Counted from the first letter of the stretch, positions 1 to 10,184 are shown. The stretch is 32,037 nt of DNA from Saccoglossus kowalevskii (GCF_000003605.2 NW_003132851.1:103698-135734), one strand, 5' to 3'. Program-made: numbers and translations. The notes: generated by a model not told the origin, from the sequence alone.

Positions 1-331
1 GTAGAGCCCAAAGGAGAGGAATGAAAGTTGCCAAACTGGAATCCATAAATTGGGTATCAATATCTCTCATCAAATTTAGATGTTCCTGATATTCTAGATT
101 GTCATAGTCAAATCGTGTCCCATGTAACATCCGACAGATGATATTTGCCACAGCACGAGTTAAAGTACCATTGATGTCTGTTGGAATACCACTTGTCTGT
201 TGAAGGGTCTCTATCAGGAAATCGCATTCTTCTTGAATCAACAGTTCTCCCTTAGTCTTTCCCATTCCCATTCTCTGAAGAGCAACAATTGTAAACTTCC
301 TCACAGATTGCCACATCGGTGTGGGTGCATC
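1..331 (-). CDS. Clan-2 cytochrome P450, partial exon running off the left edge
   Basis: Reverse complement reads open for about 110 codons, beginning DAPTPMW and ending IPLLWAL at the window edge. It aligns base for base with 4694-5022 on the plus strand, with about 21 differences (about 94% identity by eye) and no stops or indels. The segment covers the C-helix (W..x..R in MWQSVRKF) and the following D-E helices of a CYP2-type microsomal P450, a haem mono-oxygenase. The 3' splice site expected just before the first Asp codon is not recognisable: the homologous intron end is shortened by about 65 bases, lacks a nearby AG and has an in-frame TGA. It may be part of an intact gene with a shifted boundary or a second damaged copy; the rest lies outside the window. 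Confidence 0.75.
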
Positions 332-665
332 AATTCATTCATAATTCATTTTCAAGTGTATTTCGTGGTTGTCAGGCTAACACGTTATTGGTAGCTTGGG
401 CACTTTCATGTACAGCCATACACACTTCATTAGGATTATCATAAAAACAAAAAAGTCATAGAAACGCATACTAGCTTTCAAATACACCAGAATAATAAGC
501 AGATATACAGTGAAAAATCCTACATCAGTTACAAGAATAATACACAAGTGTCATCCAACTTAAATTTCTTATAGTTTAACACTAACTTTGGGTGATGGAC
601 TAAATGATTAAGACTGTAGACTGGACCCGTGCATACACGATCAACCTTAGCATTGGATATAATTA
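1..665 (-). repeat. Left arm of an inverted duplication containing P450 exon and intron
   Basis: The reverse complement of 1-665 matches 4190-5022 on the plus strand. The exon part (1-331) is near 94% identical. The intron part (332-665) is still clearly alignable, for example TATGGCTGTACATGAA and GTCCAGT..ACA blocks, but has indels. Homology fades past about 665. Position 1 pairs with 5022, so the arm continues beyond the window. Confidence 0.8.
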
Positions 666-1896
666 TGGTTTGATATGAAATATATACACATTCAACTTTT
701 ATCATGGGTTAATAAAACATATTGGGAGTGAAAGTACTTAATTAATTCGTGACGGGAAAAGGACTTGTCAATTGTTTTAGCGGGAAGGTTAATTCACATT
801 ACATATAAGATTAATAATATTTTGATTGCCGCCTTATGTAATAACATATCATGAAGAGTAATCATACTGTTAATAAGGAACTGATTCATATCAAACGTCA
901 TTGTGTAAATACCAGCATAAATATGGGGTAGCGAGTTCAGCATATTTTGATAGTCAAATCTAAAAGTCACTTCATTTCAGAAGTTTTGTAAATATGTAGT
1001 CTCTAAACACATTGATTGCCTTGCCGGAGGTGAAATCGCATTGTTATAAAAAAAACACTGCTGTAAATCTGCGCAGGATTCATTTAACTACAGGCGAGAG
1101 GCGGATGAAAATGAAGTGGACCTCCATTATTGAGCACGGTCATCCAATGCATCGATGACATTTGTACTATCACTGGCAATGCTATGGTTATCATTACTGT
1201 ATGGAGCAACAAAAATTGTTTGCTTCACTGTCAAAATGCCTTTGAAGTAAAACAAGTGTTGTGTTAAAACGTTTTTTGTTCGTCAACAATGCGAAAAAAC
1301 AATGAAATCTGTCAACAAAAGTCAACAAAAGAATTATGACCCAAAAAATAAATACAAAAAAAATATTTAGCAGTACGTCATGTCAGTGGAAGCTGCGAGG
1401 CCAGAGGTTGACATGAAGTCGACATGTTTGTGAGATAAAGGTGAAAAGGTTTATTTATTATTTACAATTGTATTTTTTATTCCGCTTGGCATGCTGGAAG
1501 CGTCTAAGTCTTGTTTGCTTTTTTTGTAGATTTGCGAGGCTGGTTGATCGCACTTGAGGTATGTAAACAGGGAGTTGGGACAGGAAGTCGCATACCGCCG
1601 CACCGTTCACAGGTCAGCAATAGTAACTTGTCAATCAAGAAGCAACGTAAACGCGTTGGTCGGCTTCCTATATATCAAAATCGTTTGTTGAGTATGTTCC
1701 AGCATTGACAAAGCACTTAAACACTATCTAGCCAAGACTGTCTGAGTAAGAAAAAGCGAAATAAAACGAAAATGACCACAAAAGAAGGATCAAATCTACA
1801 CCAAAATGTCATAAAAATGTACGTGCATAATGTTTGAAAATATGTTTATTTTTATCTGGTCAACTGTTTTTTTTTCAGATTTTTCCCAATAACTAG
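332..1896. other. Gene-free stretch between the two P450 copies
   Basis: 332-665 belongs to the inverted duplication (intron homology). 666-1896 is AT-rich with no recognised gene, repeat family or RNA. An acceptor-like T-tract plus CAG (1867-1878) precedes P450 exon 1 but leads into an in-frame stop. Confidence 0.6.
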
Positions 1897-2242
1897 GGCG
1901 AAGGTGTGACCTACCTGTTGCGTTTGAGCGAAATCGGCCAAGCCGAAAAAATCACAGAAGAACTACTACTACTACTCTATGTATTCCTGAGTCGAGCTCA
2001 CAAGCTTCCACCGGGACCAATTGGGTTGCCTATTTTAGGAAGGCTACTTTCCCTTGGTGAGACGCCACACCAGGCATATCATCGATGGTATAAAAAGTAT
2101 GGAGACATTTATAGTTGTCGACTGGGTACTGAGCTAGTCATTGTTTTAAACAACGCAGAAGTTATAAAGAAGTCTTTCTCTGAAGATTCTCTCGCCGGAA
2201 GACCACCAAATTGGACTCTGGCAAAAATCAGCAACCGGAAAG
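1897..2242 (+). pseudogene. P450 exon 1 (membrane anchor to B-helix region)
   Basis: The exon encodes a short Leu-rich anchor (ELLLLLYVFLSRAHK), the hinge LPPGP, then YGDIYSCRLG and AGRPPNW, typical of the CYP2 N-terminal third. It ends AAAG|GTAATG, phase 1. No initiator ATG is present in frame; the first in-frame near-cognate codon is GTG at 1906. Confidence 0.75.
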
Positions 2243-2739
2243 GTAATGTAGTAATGATTATTGGTTTGAGATAATACATATGTAATGACAGTCGCATATA
2301 TTTTTAGTTACATTCAGTAGTGTTCTTCCCAGGCCTTTCATCAGTATCACGGTACTGTTACGCTTGGATACTCATCCGTGATGTTTATTGCTTGCTTTAA
2401 AAAGGTCAGTTTCGTCTTACATAAATGTAATGATGATTTAGTAGCGTAGACTATGGTGACATAATGACATCGCAACCGATGCAAGATGTCCGTGAAGAGT
2501 GCTCGATTTCTCTGCGATCTTTAAAAACAACATCTTGTCGCCAATTGTAATGAACTCCATAAGTTATCGTTAATTAATAGTTCAATATATTAATGTGAAT
2601 GGATGATGTTCATTTTATCAGAGCAATTCTAACAAATTATTCACTCTCTCTGAGAGTGTATTTCTATGTACGTGCATATAAAGACTATTCCTAATATTTT
2701 TATCAAAAATATTGATTGTGCATCTATACCCTTTGTATG

Positions 2740-3090
2740 AAACATACATGCAGGGACTACAATTTGTGATAGGTGACATTTTATAGTTATCAGACAATTT
2801 TAAAATATGGAAATCATAATTATAGCTGAATATTCCTATTCAATAGCAGACACTCTAACACTAATTACAGTAAAAATATTAAGTGGGCACCTTTACAATT
2901 TATAGAATATAAAACTATCTACAATTTACGATAGGCGACATTTAATAATTAGCAGACAATTTCAAAATATGGAAATCATATTCATGGTGTATTTCACTTA
3001 TGTACCAGCAGTCACTCGTTAATTTTGACAGTAACTACAGAACAGTGTGCACCAAACCATTCATGTGATATCAAGTATACACCCCAGAGG
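2740..3090 (+). repeat. Tandem repeat, about 160-170 bp unit, two copies, in P450 intron 1
   Basis: Two diverged copies each begin ACTACAATTTGTGATAGG-like (2756) or CTACAATTTACGATAGG (2918), followed by GACATTT..TAGCAGACAATTT..AAAATATGGAAATCATA. Spacing is about 162 bases. The same unit occurs on the opposite strand at 6335-6720. Confidence 0.75.
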
Positions 3091-3689
3091 GAATATAAAT
3101 TGCTGTATGTGTTCAATTAAGTAAATTATTTATCTTGCAACCAATGTTATAATAAGTGTTTCTTCCAAATTCAATGGGAATATTAGACTGGGTTTCAATG
3201 TCAACTCAACTCAGCGAATTGTTGCACAGTCTAATACACATTTGTAAACATACCAATAAAATACATAAACTATCCTAACAGAAAATATGATGTCAGATAA
3301 TCCAATGAATATCCCATTTTATATGCCAGGCTTTTGATCAAGATCTGTGGGTAATAGAAAATTATGCCTGTTTAGTTTAAAGTTATCAAATCAAAAATAA
3401 TTCCATATCTGTTCAATTTACATTCTATTTACATTCATTCTGAGCTTGTAATGGTTTTTTTCGACGTGTTGCACCTCAGTTGAATGCAAGTTGGCATATA
3501 TTTGCGATTCGAGAGCGAGTTTATGAAAACCATACCATGTATAGTCCTCTGCAAATATTTTTGCTATACTTGAATTAATACATGTTTTCCAAAAAGTACA
3601 CCAATATGTCATTCACACTGTAGTTCAAACTTGAAAATATATTCTGCCATGACTTTAATCCCGTTCCTCAAAGAGTTATTCCGCCCTCA

Positions 3690-3955
3690 ACGTGAACCAT
3701 AAATTATATCCTCTTGCATGCAAATGTGCTACCCCAATATGTGCCTGAATTATATCCCCCTCACACAGAGATGTGCTAATATTACCCCAATATATGTAGG
3801 TATTCTTGATTATATCTCCCTGAACAGGTTTTCAATATGTGATGTGAAGTGATGTGAAGTATACCCCTCAAAAACAATGAATAATATTTCCCTTGTAAAG
3901 CGATATTTTCCCCCAATATGTGTAATGAATTATACCCCCTCACATATATTATGTT
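3690..3955. repeat. Degenerate short tandem repeat in P450 intron 1
   Basis: The motifs GAATTATATCCCCCTCACA and GCTACCCCAATATGTG alternate irregularly, with a rough unit near 50 bases. Copies are seen around 3700, 3748, 3800 and 3928. It is too degraded for an exact unit. Confidence 0.5.
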
Positions 3956-4189
3956 AACAAGATGGGCTATAATAGAATAAAACAATGCATCTACAATTTT
4001 TTCCTCCTGGTCTCCCAACTGGAAATTATGTCCTTGATTATCAATGTGTTTGTAAAGTTAATTACATCAATCAAGGTAGACCGTTTTCACAATGCTTTTT
4101 TCAATTCTAAAACATTAAAAATTAATTGTGATAATGCATATTCATATTGGACCAAACTATTATTTATAACTAGGAAATACTATTATATA

Positions 4190-5022
4190 ACAAAGGACAA
4201 GGTCACCAATATTGAACTATGTTGTATGTACGTGTCCAGTATACAATCTCACTCATTGGCGGGTGGATGTTTGGTTCTGTCAACCACCCAAACACTGTTA
4301 TAAATTAGTATTAAACTATAGGTCCAAAATAAGAAGTTTCAGTTGGATGACATATTATAGAACGAAAAACAGTGACAATGCAATTGTTTATTATTCTTGT
4401 TTACTTAGTAACAGGTCAAGGATTTGTCACTGTATATATGCTTATTATTCTGCTTTATTGAAAAGCTAATAAGAGTTTCTTTGACTTACTAGCGCCAACA
4501 CTTTTTGTTTTTATGATAATCCTAATGAACTGTTTATGGCTGTACATGAAGGTGCCCAAGCTAACAATGGCGTGTTAATCCTACAATGAGACATGCATTT
4601 TTTGCTATTATAGGTTATACTTAGGTGATATAATATTATTGTGATATTTATATATTTGTACACAATTTTATTCTCTATGATAGGAGTATTTGATGCACCC
4701 ACACCGATGTGGCAATATGTGAGGAAGTTTACAATTCTTGCTCTTCAGAAAATGGGAATGGGAAAGACAAAGGGAGAACTGTTGATTCAAGAAGAATGCG
4801 ATTTTCTGATAGAGGCCCTTCGACAGACAAGTGGTATTCCAACAGACATCAATGGTACTTTAACTCGTGCTGTGGCAAATATCATCTGTCGGATGTTACA
4901 TGGGACACGATTTGACTATGACAATCAAGAATTTAAGGATCGTCTAAAGATGACGAGAGATATCGGTACCCAATTAATGGATTCAAGTTTGGCAACCTTT
5001 ATTCCTCTCCTTTGGGCTCTAC
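4190..5022 (+). repeat. Right arm of the inverted P450 duplication
   Basis: This is the plus-strand partner of the left arm. It covers the last 500 bases of the P450 first intron and the start of exon 2. The arms are separated by about 3.5 kb that contains P450 exon 1 on the plus strand only. Confidence 0.8.
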
Positions 5023-5656
5023 CATCAAAGCAACGTCGCGAGTTACAAAGTAATTACAATAAATTAAAACAATAGTATACACAGTGTTTAGCTCACCATC
5101 GACAGATATTCAAACCTGGTGAGGAGGAGCCAACATCGATGTTTGACATTTATCTCAAAGAAGAATGGAAATATTTGAAAACGCCCGTTGCTGAACGAAA
5201 AGAGTACATCTTTGATGATTCTGAACAATTCCCATGTAATTGTATCAACATAATGATTGCAGGTACGGACACTTCTACGCAGGCTCTACTATGGGCGGTG
5301 CTCTACTTGAGCTTATTTGAAGATATTCAGCAGTGTTATTTTGATGAGATCAGTTCAAGAATGGAAAATTATACGGCACCGTGTTGGTGAGACAGGACAT
5401 TCTTCCATATCTTGATGCATTTATCTTAGAGACACTTCGTGTTTCCACAATATTGTATGTCGATATAAAATCAACATCTGACGATACACAATTATGTGCT
5501 TATACAGTTCCAAAGGGCACAATGGTTTTTGCTAACTGGTGGTCTGTCCATTATGATGAGAAGACTTGGGCGAATCCAGAAGAGTTTAACCCACAACGAT
5601 TCTTAAATGATCTGGTGACGTAGTAAACAGAGATTTGATTTTCCCATTTGGAATAG
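4684..5656 (+). pseudogene. P450 large exon 2 (C-helix through the haem-loop start)
   Basis: This is one long exon from GVFDAPTP through WQYVRKF, the I-helix AGTDTS, the K-helix ETLR, NPQRF and FPFGIG. It contains the TAG at 5073-5075, a frame change between ENYTAP and LVRQD (about 5380-5386) and another between FLND and VNRDL (about 5608-5625). Sequence on each side stays P450-like in the new frame. Confidence 0.85.
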
Positions 5657-5819
5657 GTGAGTGGTACTACTACTATTTGGCCTGGAATCACAAAGTTATA
5701 GAAATTTGCATTATAGACAAATGGTTTAAATCAATTCTTGGAATATTCATCTATTTGTTTTTTTTTGTTTTATTGACCCTTGTTCGAAAAGAATGTGACA
5801 TTGTTTTATTTTGTTTCAG

Positions 5820-6010
5820 GCCAACGAGATTGTATTGGTTCAGACTTGGCACGTATGGAAATATTTCTGTTTTTGAGCAGAATGATTCAGGAGTTTGAAT
5901 TCAGATTCCCAACTGATCGTCCCAAACCATCGATGGCTGGACGCTTTGGAATCCTCAATCTAGCGCCTGCATATGACGTCATTGTGAAGAAACGAGTGAT
6001 TGGAACATAG
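5820..6010 (+). pseudogene. P450 exon 3 (haem-binding Cys to C terminus)
   Basis: The exon starts after TTTCAG and reads QRDCIGSDLARMEIFLFL then APAYDV and a TAG at 6008-6010. With the end of exon 2 it completes F-G-I-G-Q-R-D-C-I-G, the haem signature. Length past the Cys is normal for CYP2 proteins. Confidence 0.85.
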
Positions 6011-6018
6011 CCTTACTC

Positions 6019-6250
6019 ACACCTGATGGTTTATTTCAATTTTCGGCGAATGCTTTTCGGCCTTGTTAACGCACTAGTCTCTTTTTCTTTTTTCTTTTAT
6101 GGTGCATATTTTGTTGATAGGTCTTAAAGTTGAGATTTTAATTTATGCAAAATCATGGGAGCATGTACATATTGTACAGGACGTTTTGGCTTGTTTAAGG
6201 AAGGCAAGATTAACCGGAAGACCTTCAAAGTGTTTCTTTGGTTTTACTAA
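6019..6250 (+). mobile_element. Ty3/gypsy LTR-retrotransposon reverse-transcriptase remnant
   Basis: Just after the P450 stop codon, shifted frames read TPDGLFQF, then FGLVNA, then ILIYAKSWEHV and RLTGRPSKCFFGF. This is the order seen in Ty3/gypsy reverse transcriptase from the fingers/palm through the segment after the catalytic aspartates. The part between FGLVNA and ILIYAKS is shortened and broken by stops, and the YxDD core is disrupted. No LTRs, integrase or gag were seen. This is a small dead fragment. Confidence 0.7.
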
Positions 6251-6334
6251 TACTTTTACTGTAAGTATTGTCATATTTACCGAGTGGCTGTTGGTACACA
6301 AGAAAAACATCAATATTACTTCTATATTTTGAAA

Positions 6335-6720
6335 TTGTTTGCTAATTATTAAATGTCACTTATCACAAATTGTAGTCAGTACATGTATATTTCATACCAC
6401 ATGAGTGGTTTAGGAGTATACTCAGTATTTTCAATGTATTTAGTGCCCTAATTAGTGACTGCTAGAAAATATGGAAGTTCTACCATAATTATGATTTCTT
6501 TATTTTAAAATGTCTGATGAATTATTAAATGTCACCTATCCCAAATGTTAGTCAATACATGTATATCTCATACCTCATGAGTGCACACTCAATATTGTAA
6601 TTTGTGCCTAATTAGGAGTGTCTGCTAAAAAATATGGAAGTTCTACATTAATTATGATTTTCTTATTTTGAAATTGTCTGCTAATTATTAATTGTCACCT
6701 ATCGCAAATTCTGGCATATT
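6335..6720 (-). repeat. Tandem repeat, same unit as 2740-3090, inverted, about 2.5 copies
   Basis: Reverse complement gives AATTTGCGATAGGTGACA, then TAATTAGCAGACAATTTC and ATCATAATTA, repeating at about 160-177-bp spacing (unit starts near 6708, 6546 and 6373). It includes a conserved GTATGA.ATATACATGTA..GACTA junction. Confidence 0.75.
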
Positions 6721-6799
6721 TATACGTGATTGGGAGTTACAAATACAAATCAATTTTCAAATGCGCATCAAAACAAGAAATACAACATTCCTATAAGTT

Positions 6800-6813
6800 G
6801 CGCCCTCTGGTGC
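6800..6813 (-). promoter_or_regulatory. CTCF-core-like motif
   Basis: The minus strand reads GCACCAGAGGGCGC, matching the core CCASYAGRKGGCRS except at the first base. CTCF is present across bilaterians, but binding here is inferred. Confidence 0.4.
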
Positions 6814-6964
6814 TGTGACGCTTCTGTGAAGTGGATGAAGGCATTTGTTTTCAAAACGTGTTGTCGTTCGTCATCAAATTATAGGAACTTTGAAAAACAT
6901 AATCATTGTTCATGGACGACTACAGATCAAAACGATATCGAGGTCTTTGTCATAGATCGATTCG

Positions 6965-6978
6965 TCGCTAGAGGGCGC
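6965..6978 (+). promoter_or_regulatory. Partial CTCF-core-like motif
   Basis: The plus strand reads TCGCTAGAGGGCGC: the 3' part (CTAGAGGGCGC) fits the CTCF core, while positions 1 and 3 do not. It is in the opposite orientation to the motif at 6800-6813. Confidence 0.25.
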
Positions 6979-7804
6979 GCCGTCCAGGGAAGGTGTATAC
7001 CGAACCCTTTCCACACATTACATGACTCGTCAACTCTTTATTTCATGATTCACATAACGATAAATAGTTGCTTGCTTTCCCAGGTTGGATATATTATATA
7101 CGATTAGATGTTAGATTATTTTTCAGAATAATCCGGCTGAAAATTTGTGCGAATGAATTTCACTAAGGCATGAACGGCTTTTCGGAACCCAATCTCCAGC
7201 ATACATAGATGGATTCTATTCAAACTTGAACGTTGAACAGCCGACTGGTTGCCACTTTGTTTCAAAGAATGCAATTCCTGATTCATATGTTTGATATGCC
7301 TTAATCGACCAAGTTCATGTGGCACACATTCACCACTACATGTTAGGAACGCACATGTATTTTGTAACGATCAAATTCAAAATCATATGGCTTTCTGGCG
7401 GTCATTTTGTTTAAACGAATGCAGTTCAACATAGCCATATCTCATACATGCCTGAACCAATCAAGTTTAAACTTGTAACGTACATTACACATTAAGTCAT
7501 ATATATCTATTACGCAACTACAATACAAACACTGACTAGGTCATTGACAACTTTTTCAGTTGCTTTTGGTCCTGAACTATATTGATCAAATTTTACCAAT
7601 CCAGTATTAACGAAGTTCGTGGTCGGCTGAACAGCCAACCTCGCGTGAAAGTACGGGGAGTCAAGTCAAGTCCTCTAATAATAAAAAAAAAAACATGGCT
7701 GCCCCAGAGGTTTTATCGGACCCCTTACACAGAAGTTTACTAAATATGTTCTAAACTTGTTTTGATTTCGGCATTCCCATGATGTATACTAATAAGGTTA
7801 ATAC

Positions 7805-7883
7805 GAGGATACTGCAAAGTACGCATTTTACAGTACGCGACCGATACTCCCGGTTGTCTGCGTGCATACTTTGCAGTATCCTC
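7805..7883. repeat. Perfect 17-bp inverted repeat, 45-base loop
   Basis: GAGGATACTGCAAAGTA (7805-7821) is exactly complementary in reverse to TACTTTGCAGTATCCTC (7867-7883). With one mismatch the pairing extends inward by several bases (CGCA / TGCA). It could form a cruciform or an RNA hairpin, or be a small MITE remnant; no target duplication was seen. Confidence 0.6.
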
Positions 7884-7944
7884 ATAATATTCTGATATCA
7901 TCAATCGTACTGAAAATGCGAGACGCCATGCATCGTCGTTTACC

Positions 7945-7958
7945 GCGCCCTCTTGTGG
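7945..7958 (-). promoter_or_regulatory. CTCF-core-like motif
   Basis: The minus strand reads CCACAAGAGGGCGC, a full match to CCACNAGRGGGCGC, the vertebrate-type CTCF core. Confidence 0.4.
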
Positions 7959-8637
7959 CAATGACGCCATGATGATGGATGCAATGAACAACAATTTCTT
8001 GAGATTGTCATTTTTACAAAATATACGACCACGTGATATACGGCAATGTTTGTACGCAGTACCATGATTTTTTTTTTTTCAATTTTAGCCAGAGCATTTA
8101 TCAACTTAAATCAAATGCGGTGTTTTTTCTCCGGGAGTTACTTCCATTTGGTAAATACATAACAGTGTGCTGAAAACTGAAATTGAGACTGTTTTTTTTT
8201 TAATCGTCAAAAGTGGAGAATCTTTTAAAGTAGTCTACATTGTATGTGTTCAGTCTGGGCTCCAAGTTCGTGGCCAGCTGTGGTTAGTTCGTGACAATCG
8301 TCAAAACTTCTTTCCCAAGAATAAAATATCGCTATTTCTGTGGGTGACAAAAACGGTTTTCGTGAAAATATCTTTTTTGAGTTGGTCGCACTAGAAACTC
8401 ATGTTAAAAAAAACGAATCATGTCAACTGATAAAGGGGGATACGTTTTTCTCAAAATTTTGTGAAAAGGGTTTCCCATTTTCGTATTTCGACTGTTTCGA
8501 CTGTACTTGATATCCATATTTGTAGCACGTTTTTGCACCGATTTTCAATTTATCATACAACAAATCGTTTGACATTATGCTCGGTATTGTTCATTATTTG
8601 TACTCAATAACAATTCAAACGTGTTTCTCATTACAAA

Positions 8638-8680
8638 TTAGGGAATCACCAATTAATCTGGCCTGGGGGTGCCGGGCAAT
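8638..8680 (+). repeat. Left terminal inverted repeat with TTA duplication
   Basis: TTA then GGGAATCACCA, TGGCCTGGGGGTGCC. It pairs with the right end at 10185-10225. Confidence 0.65.
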
Positions 8681-8841
8681 TCTAAGGGGGGGCCTTTCCA
8701 TTTTCTGTATATGAAAAAGGGGGGCTAACAATTTTTCCAAGAGTGAAGGAGGGGGGGTTGGGTTATAATTTTCTGGGTTTATTCACATATATTGTATAGA
8801 CGACGGCTGCTGTGATTAACATACTGCAAAGAGAAAGAGTT

Positions 8842-8870
8842 ATTGTTTGTTTGTTTGTTTGTTTGTTTTA
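8842..8870 (+). repeat. (TTTG)n microsatellite
   Basis: A run of about six TTTG units lies within the transposon interior. Confidence 0.8.
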
Positions 8871-9206
8871 TTGCACAACAATAACTTAATCAAATTAGTA
8901 TAAAACATGAAACTTCATTCGTAAACAACAGTATAAACCTCTGTAAATAGCATAAAAAAACTTACTGCACTTTCCACTGTATGAAGAAAAACAAACCTTT
9001 TAAACAAGTTTGTGAAAAGCAAACACACTAATATAACACAAAATATAAAGATAAAATATATTTATATAGTGTAATATTTTGTATGTAAATAAATAAAATA
9101 TATATGAAAAAAGTTTTCATATTTTTTAATAAAACACAACTTTCTGAGGAACTGTAGATATTGAACCTAGGCATCTATTTTTGATCCTCTCCAATCCTAT
9201 CAATCT

Positions 9207-10027
9207 CTATCCTCGTCGCAAAGAATGTCAGTATCGGCACTATCACCAGGATCATTAGAACCACTTTCACCATCCTCATAACTCTCTCCACTGGAACAGG
9301 CATTCATATTTTAACTTCAGTTCTTCATACAGCTTCATCATCGCAAAGAATGTCAGTATCGGCACTATCACCAGGATCATTAGAACCACTTTCACCATCC
9401 TCATAACTCTCTCCACTGGAACAGGCACTCATATTTTAACTTCAGTTCTTCATACAGCTTCATCATCTGCTGCTTAGCTGCAGCACAGAAGACATTGCGA
9501 TGAATGAGGTATTGCAAATATACTGCATCCATCTTTGACAACTTCAAATTGGCTTCAGTTTGATCTGAGATTTCAAAATCTACTGAACCATGTATACCAT
9601 CAGGGAAACATCTTTGTACTACCTCAGTGGATGTTATCCTTTGTAACAAAGCTGTAACTCCTCTTGTAAAACGATCTCGTTTTCGCTTCTTCACTTTTCT
9701 CCTGTTTTCTTTTCTCTACTTATTCTTCTTTTACTTACATCTGACAGTCCATGAAATACATTTCTTAACCAAGTCAGTGTTTTATCAAGATCTGCCATGA
9801 ACTCAGTACATTGGCTGCAGTTCACTCACCATGCTGTCATTGTAAGCCGTCTGTTCAGTAGCCCACTGTTTTAGGTGTCTTCCATAACTGGTAAATAAGT
9901 CAGAGTAACTTTCCCCAACCAGTGACAAACAGTGAGAGGCCGTACCACTTCTTAAGCGTGCATGAGACCCCATGTGTGAATAGTAATAGTGAAAGAAGAC
10001 AGCCAGATGATTGGCAGCCGCGTTTCA
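9207..10027 (-). pseudogene. Unrecognised protein-coding remnants inside the TTA-flanked transposon
   Basis: On the minus strand three successive open segments in different frames look coding. One runs about 10025-9835 (HYYYSHMGSHARLRSG and LVGESYSDLFTSYG). The second is about 9812-9695 and starts FMADLDKTLTWLRN. The third is 9694-9401: Lys/Arg-rich start MKKRKRDRF, then HGSVDFEI and MDAVYLQYLIHRN. The likely acidic C terminus (SGESYEDGESGSNDPGDSAD) lies in the 125-bp tandem duplication. Frame changes may mark introns (GTGAGT and GTAAGT donor-like sites occur near 9836 and 9743) or decay. I do not recognise the family; it could be the accessory protein of the element. The 5' part is lost at the assembly gap. 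Confidence 0.4.
9216..9465. repeat. 125-bp tandem duplication, two almost identical copies
   Basis: 9216-9340 and 9341-9465 differ at one base (GGCATTCAT versus GGCACTCAT). The unit encodes, on the minus strand, the acidic tail of the remnant protein. Near identity implies a recent event, or an assembly artefact close to the gap. Confidence 0.85.
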
Positions 10028-10068
10028 CGCAGAATTTCAAAATGGGCTTTTATCTTTGGTGAATACTG

Positions 10069-10118
10069 NNNNNNNNNNNNNNNNNNNNNNNNNNNNNNNN
10101 NNNNNNNNNNNNNNNNNN
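10069..10118. other. Assembly gap of 50 N
   Basis: Exactly 50 undetermined bases, probably a nominal gap size, inside the TTA-flanked transposon. Confidence 0.95.
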
Positions 10119-10184
10119 GGAGGACAGCCCAATTTTTATATACACTAGGGGGGAGGACTTGTGATTATTTAACATACATGTGAA

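Larger units (their letters stand above)
1897..6010 (+). pseudogene. Clan-2 (CYP2-like) cytochrome P450, disrupted gene
   Basis: Three exons can be joined: about 1897-2242, 4684-5656 and 5820-6010, with GT-AG introns in phase 1 (AAAG|GTAATG, GATAG|GAG; ATAG|GTGAGT, TTTCAG|GCC). In order they give a Leu-rich anchor then the Pro hinge LPPGPIGLP, the C-helix WQYVR, the I-helix AGTDTS, the K-helix ETLR, a PERF-like NPQRF, and the haem loop FGIG/QRDCIG with the Cys ligand. Family members are microsomal haem mono-oxygenases. Damage: no in-frame ATG between the upstream stop (1894-1896) and the hinge, TAG at 5073-5075, and frame changes near 5383 and 5615, each equal to one lost base. Motifs are well conserved, so decay is recent, or some breaks are assembly errors. 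CYP2 subfamily is not resolved. Confidence 0.85.
6725..8640. other. Intergenic stretch between P450 remnant and transposon
   Basis: No gene recognised. It contains three CTCF-core-like motifs, the 7805-7883 hairpin and weakly repeated AT-rich blocks (7130-7560, with CATTTTGTTT.AA.GAATGCA occurring twice). The open frames here have no family resemblance. Confidence 0.5.

Noticed and set aside
5049..5090. Tiny intron (GTAATT...CACAG) that would remove the P450 TAG
   Set aside because: Only about 35 bases long, and its removal would delete residues that align with normal P450 sequence.
8684..8757. G-tracts as G-quadruplex or telomere-like repeat
   Set aside because: Irregular G runs without a telomeric unit; they are part of the transposon end.
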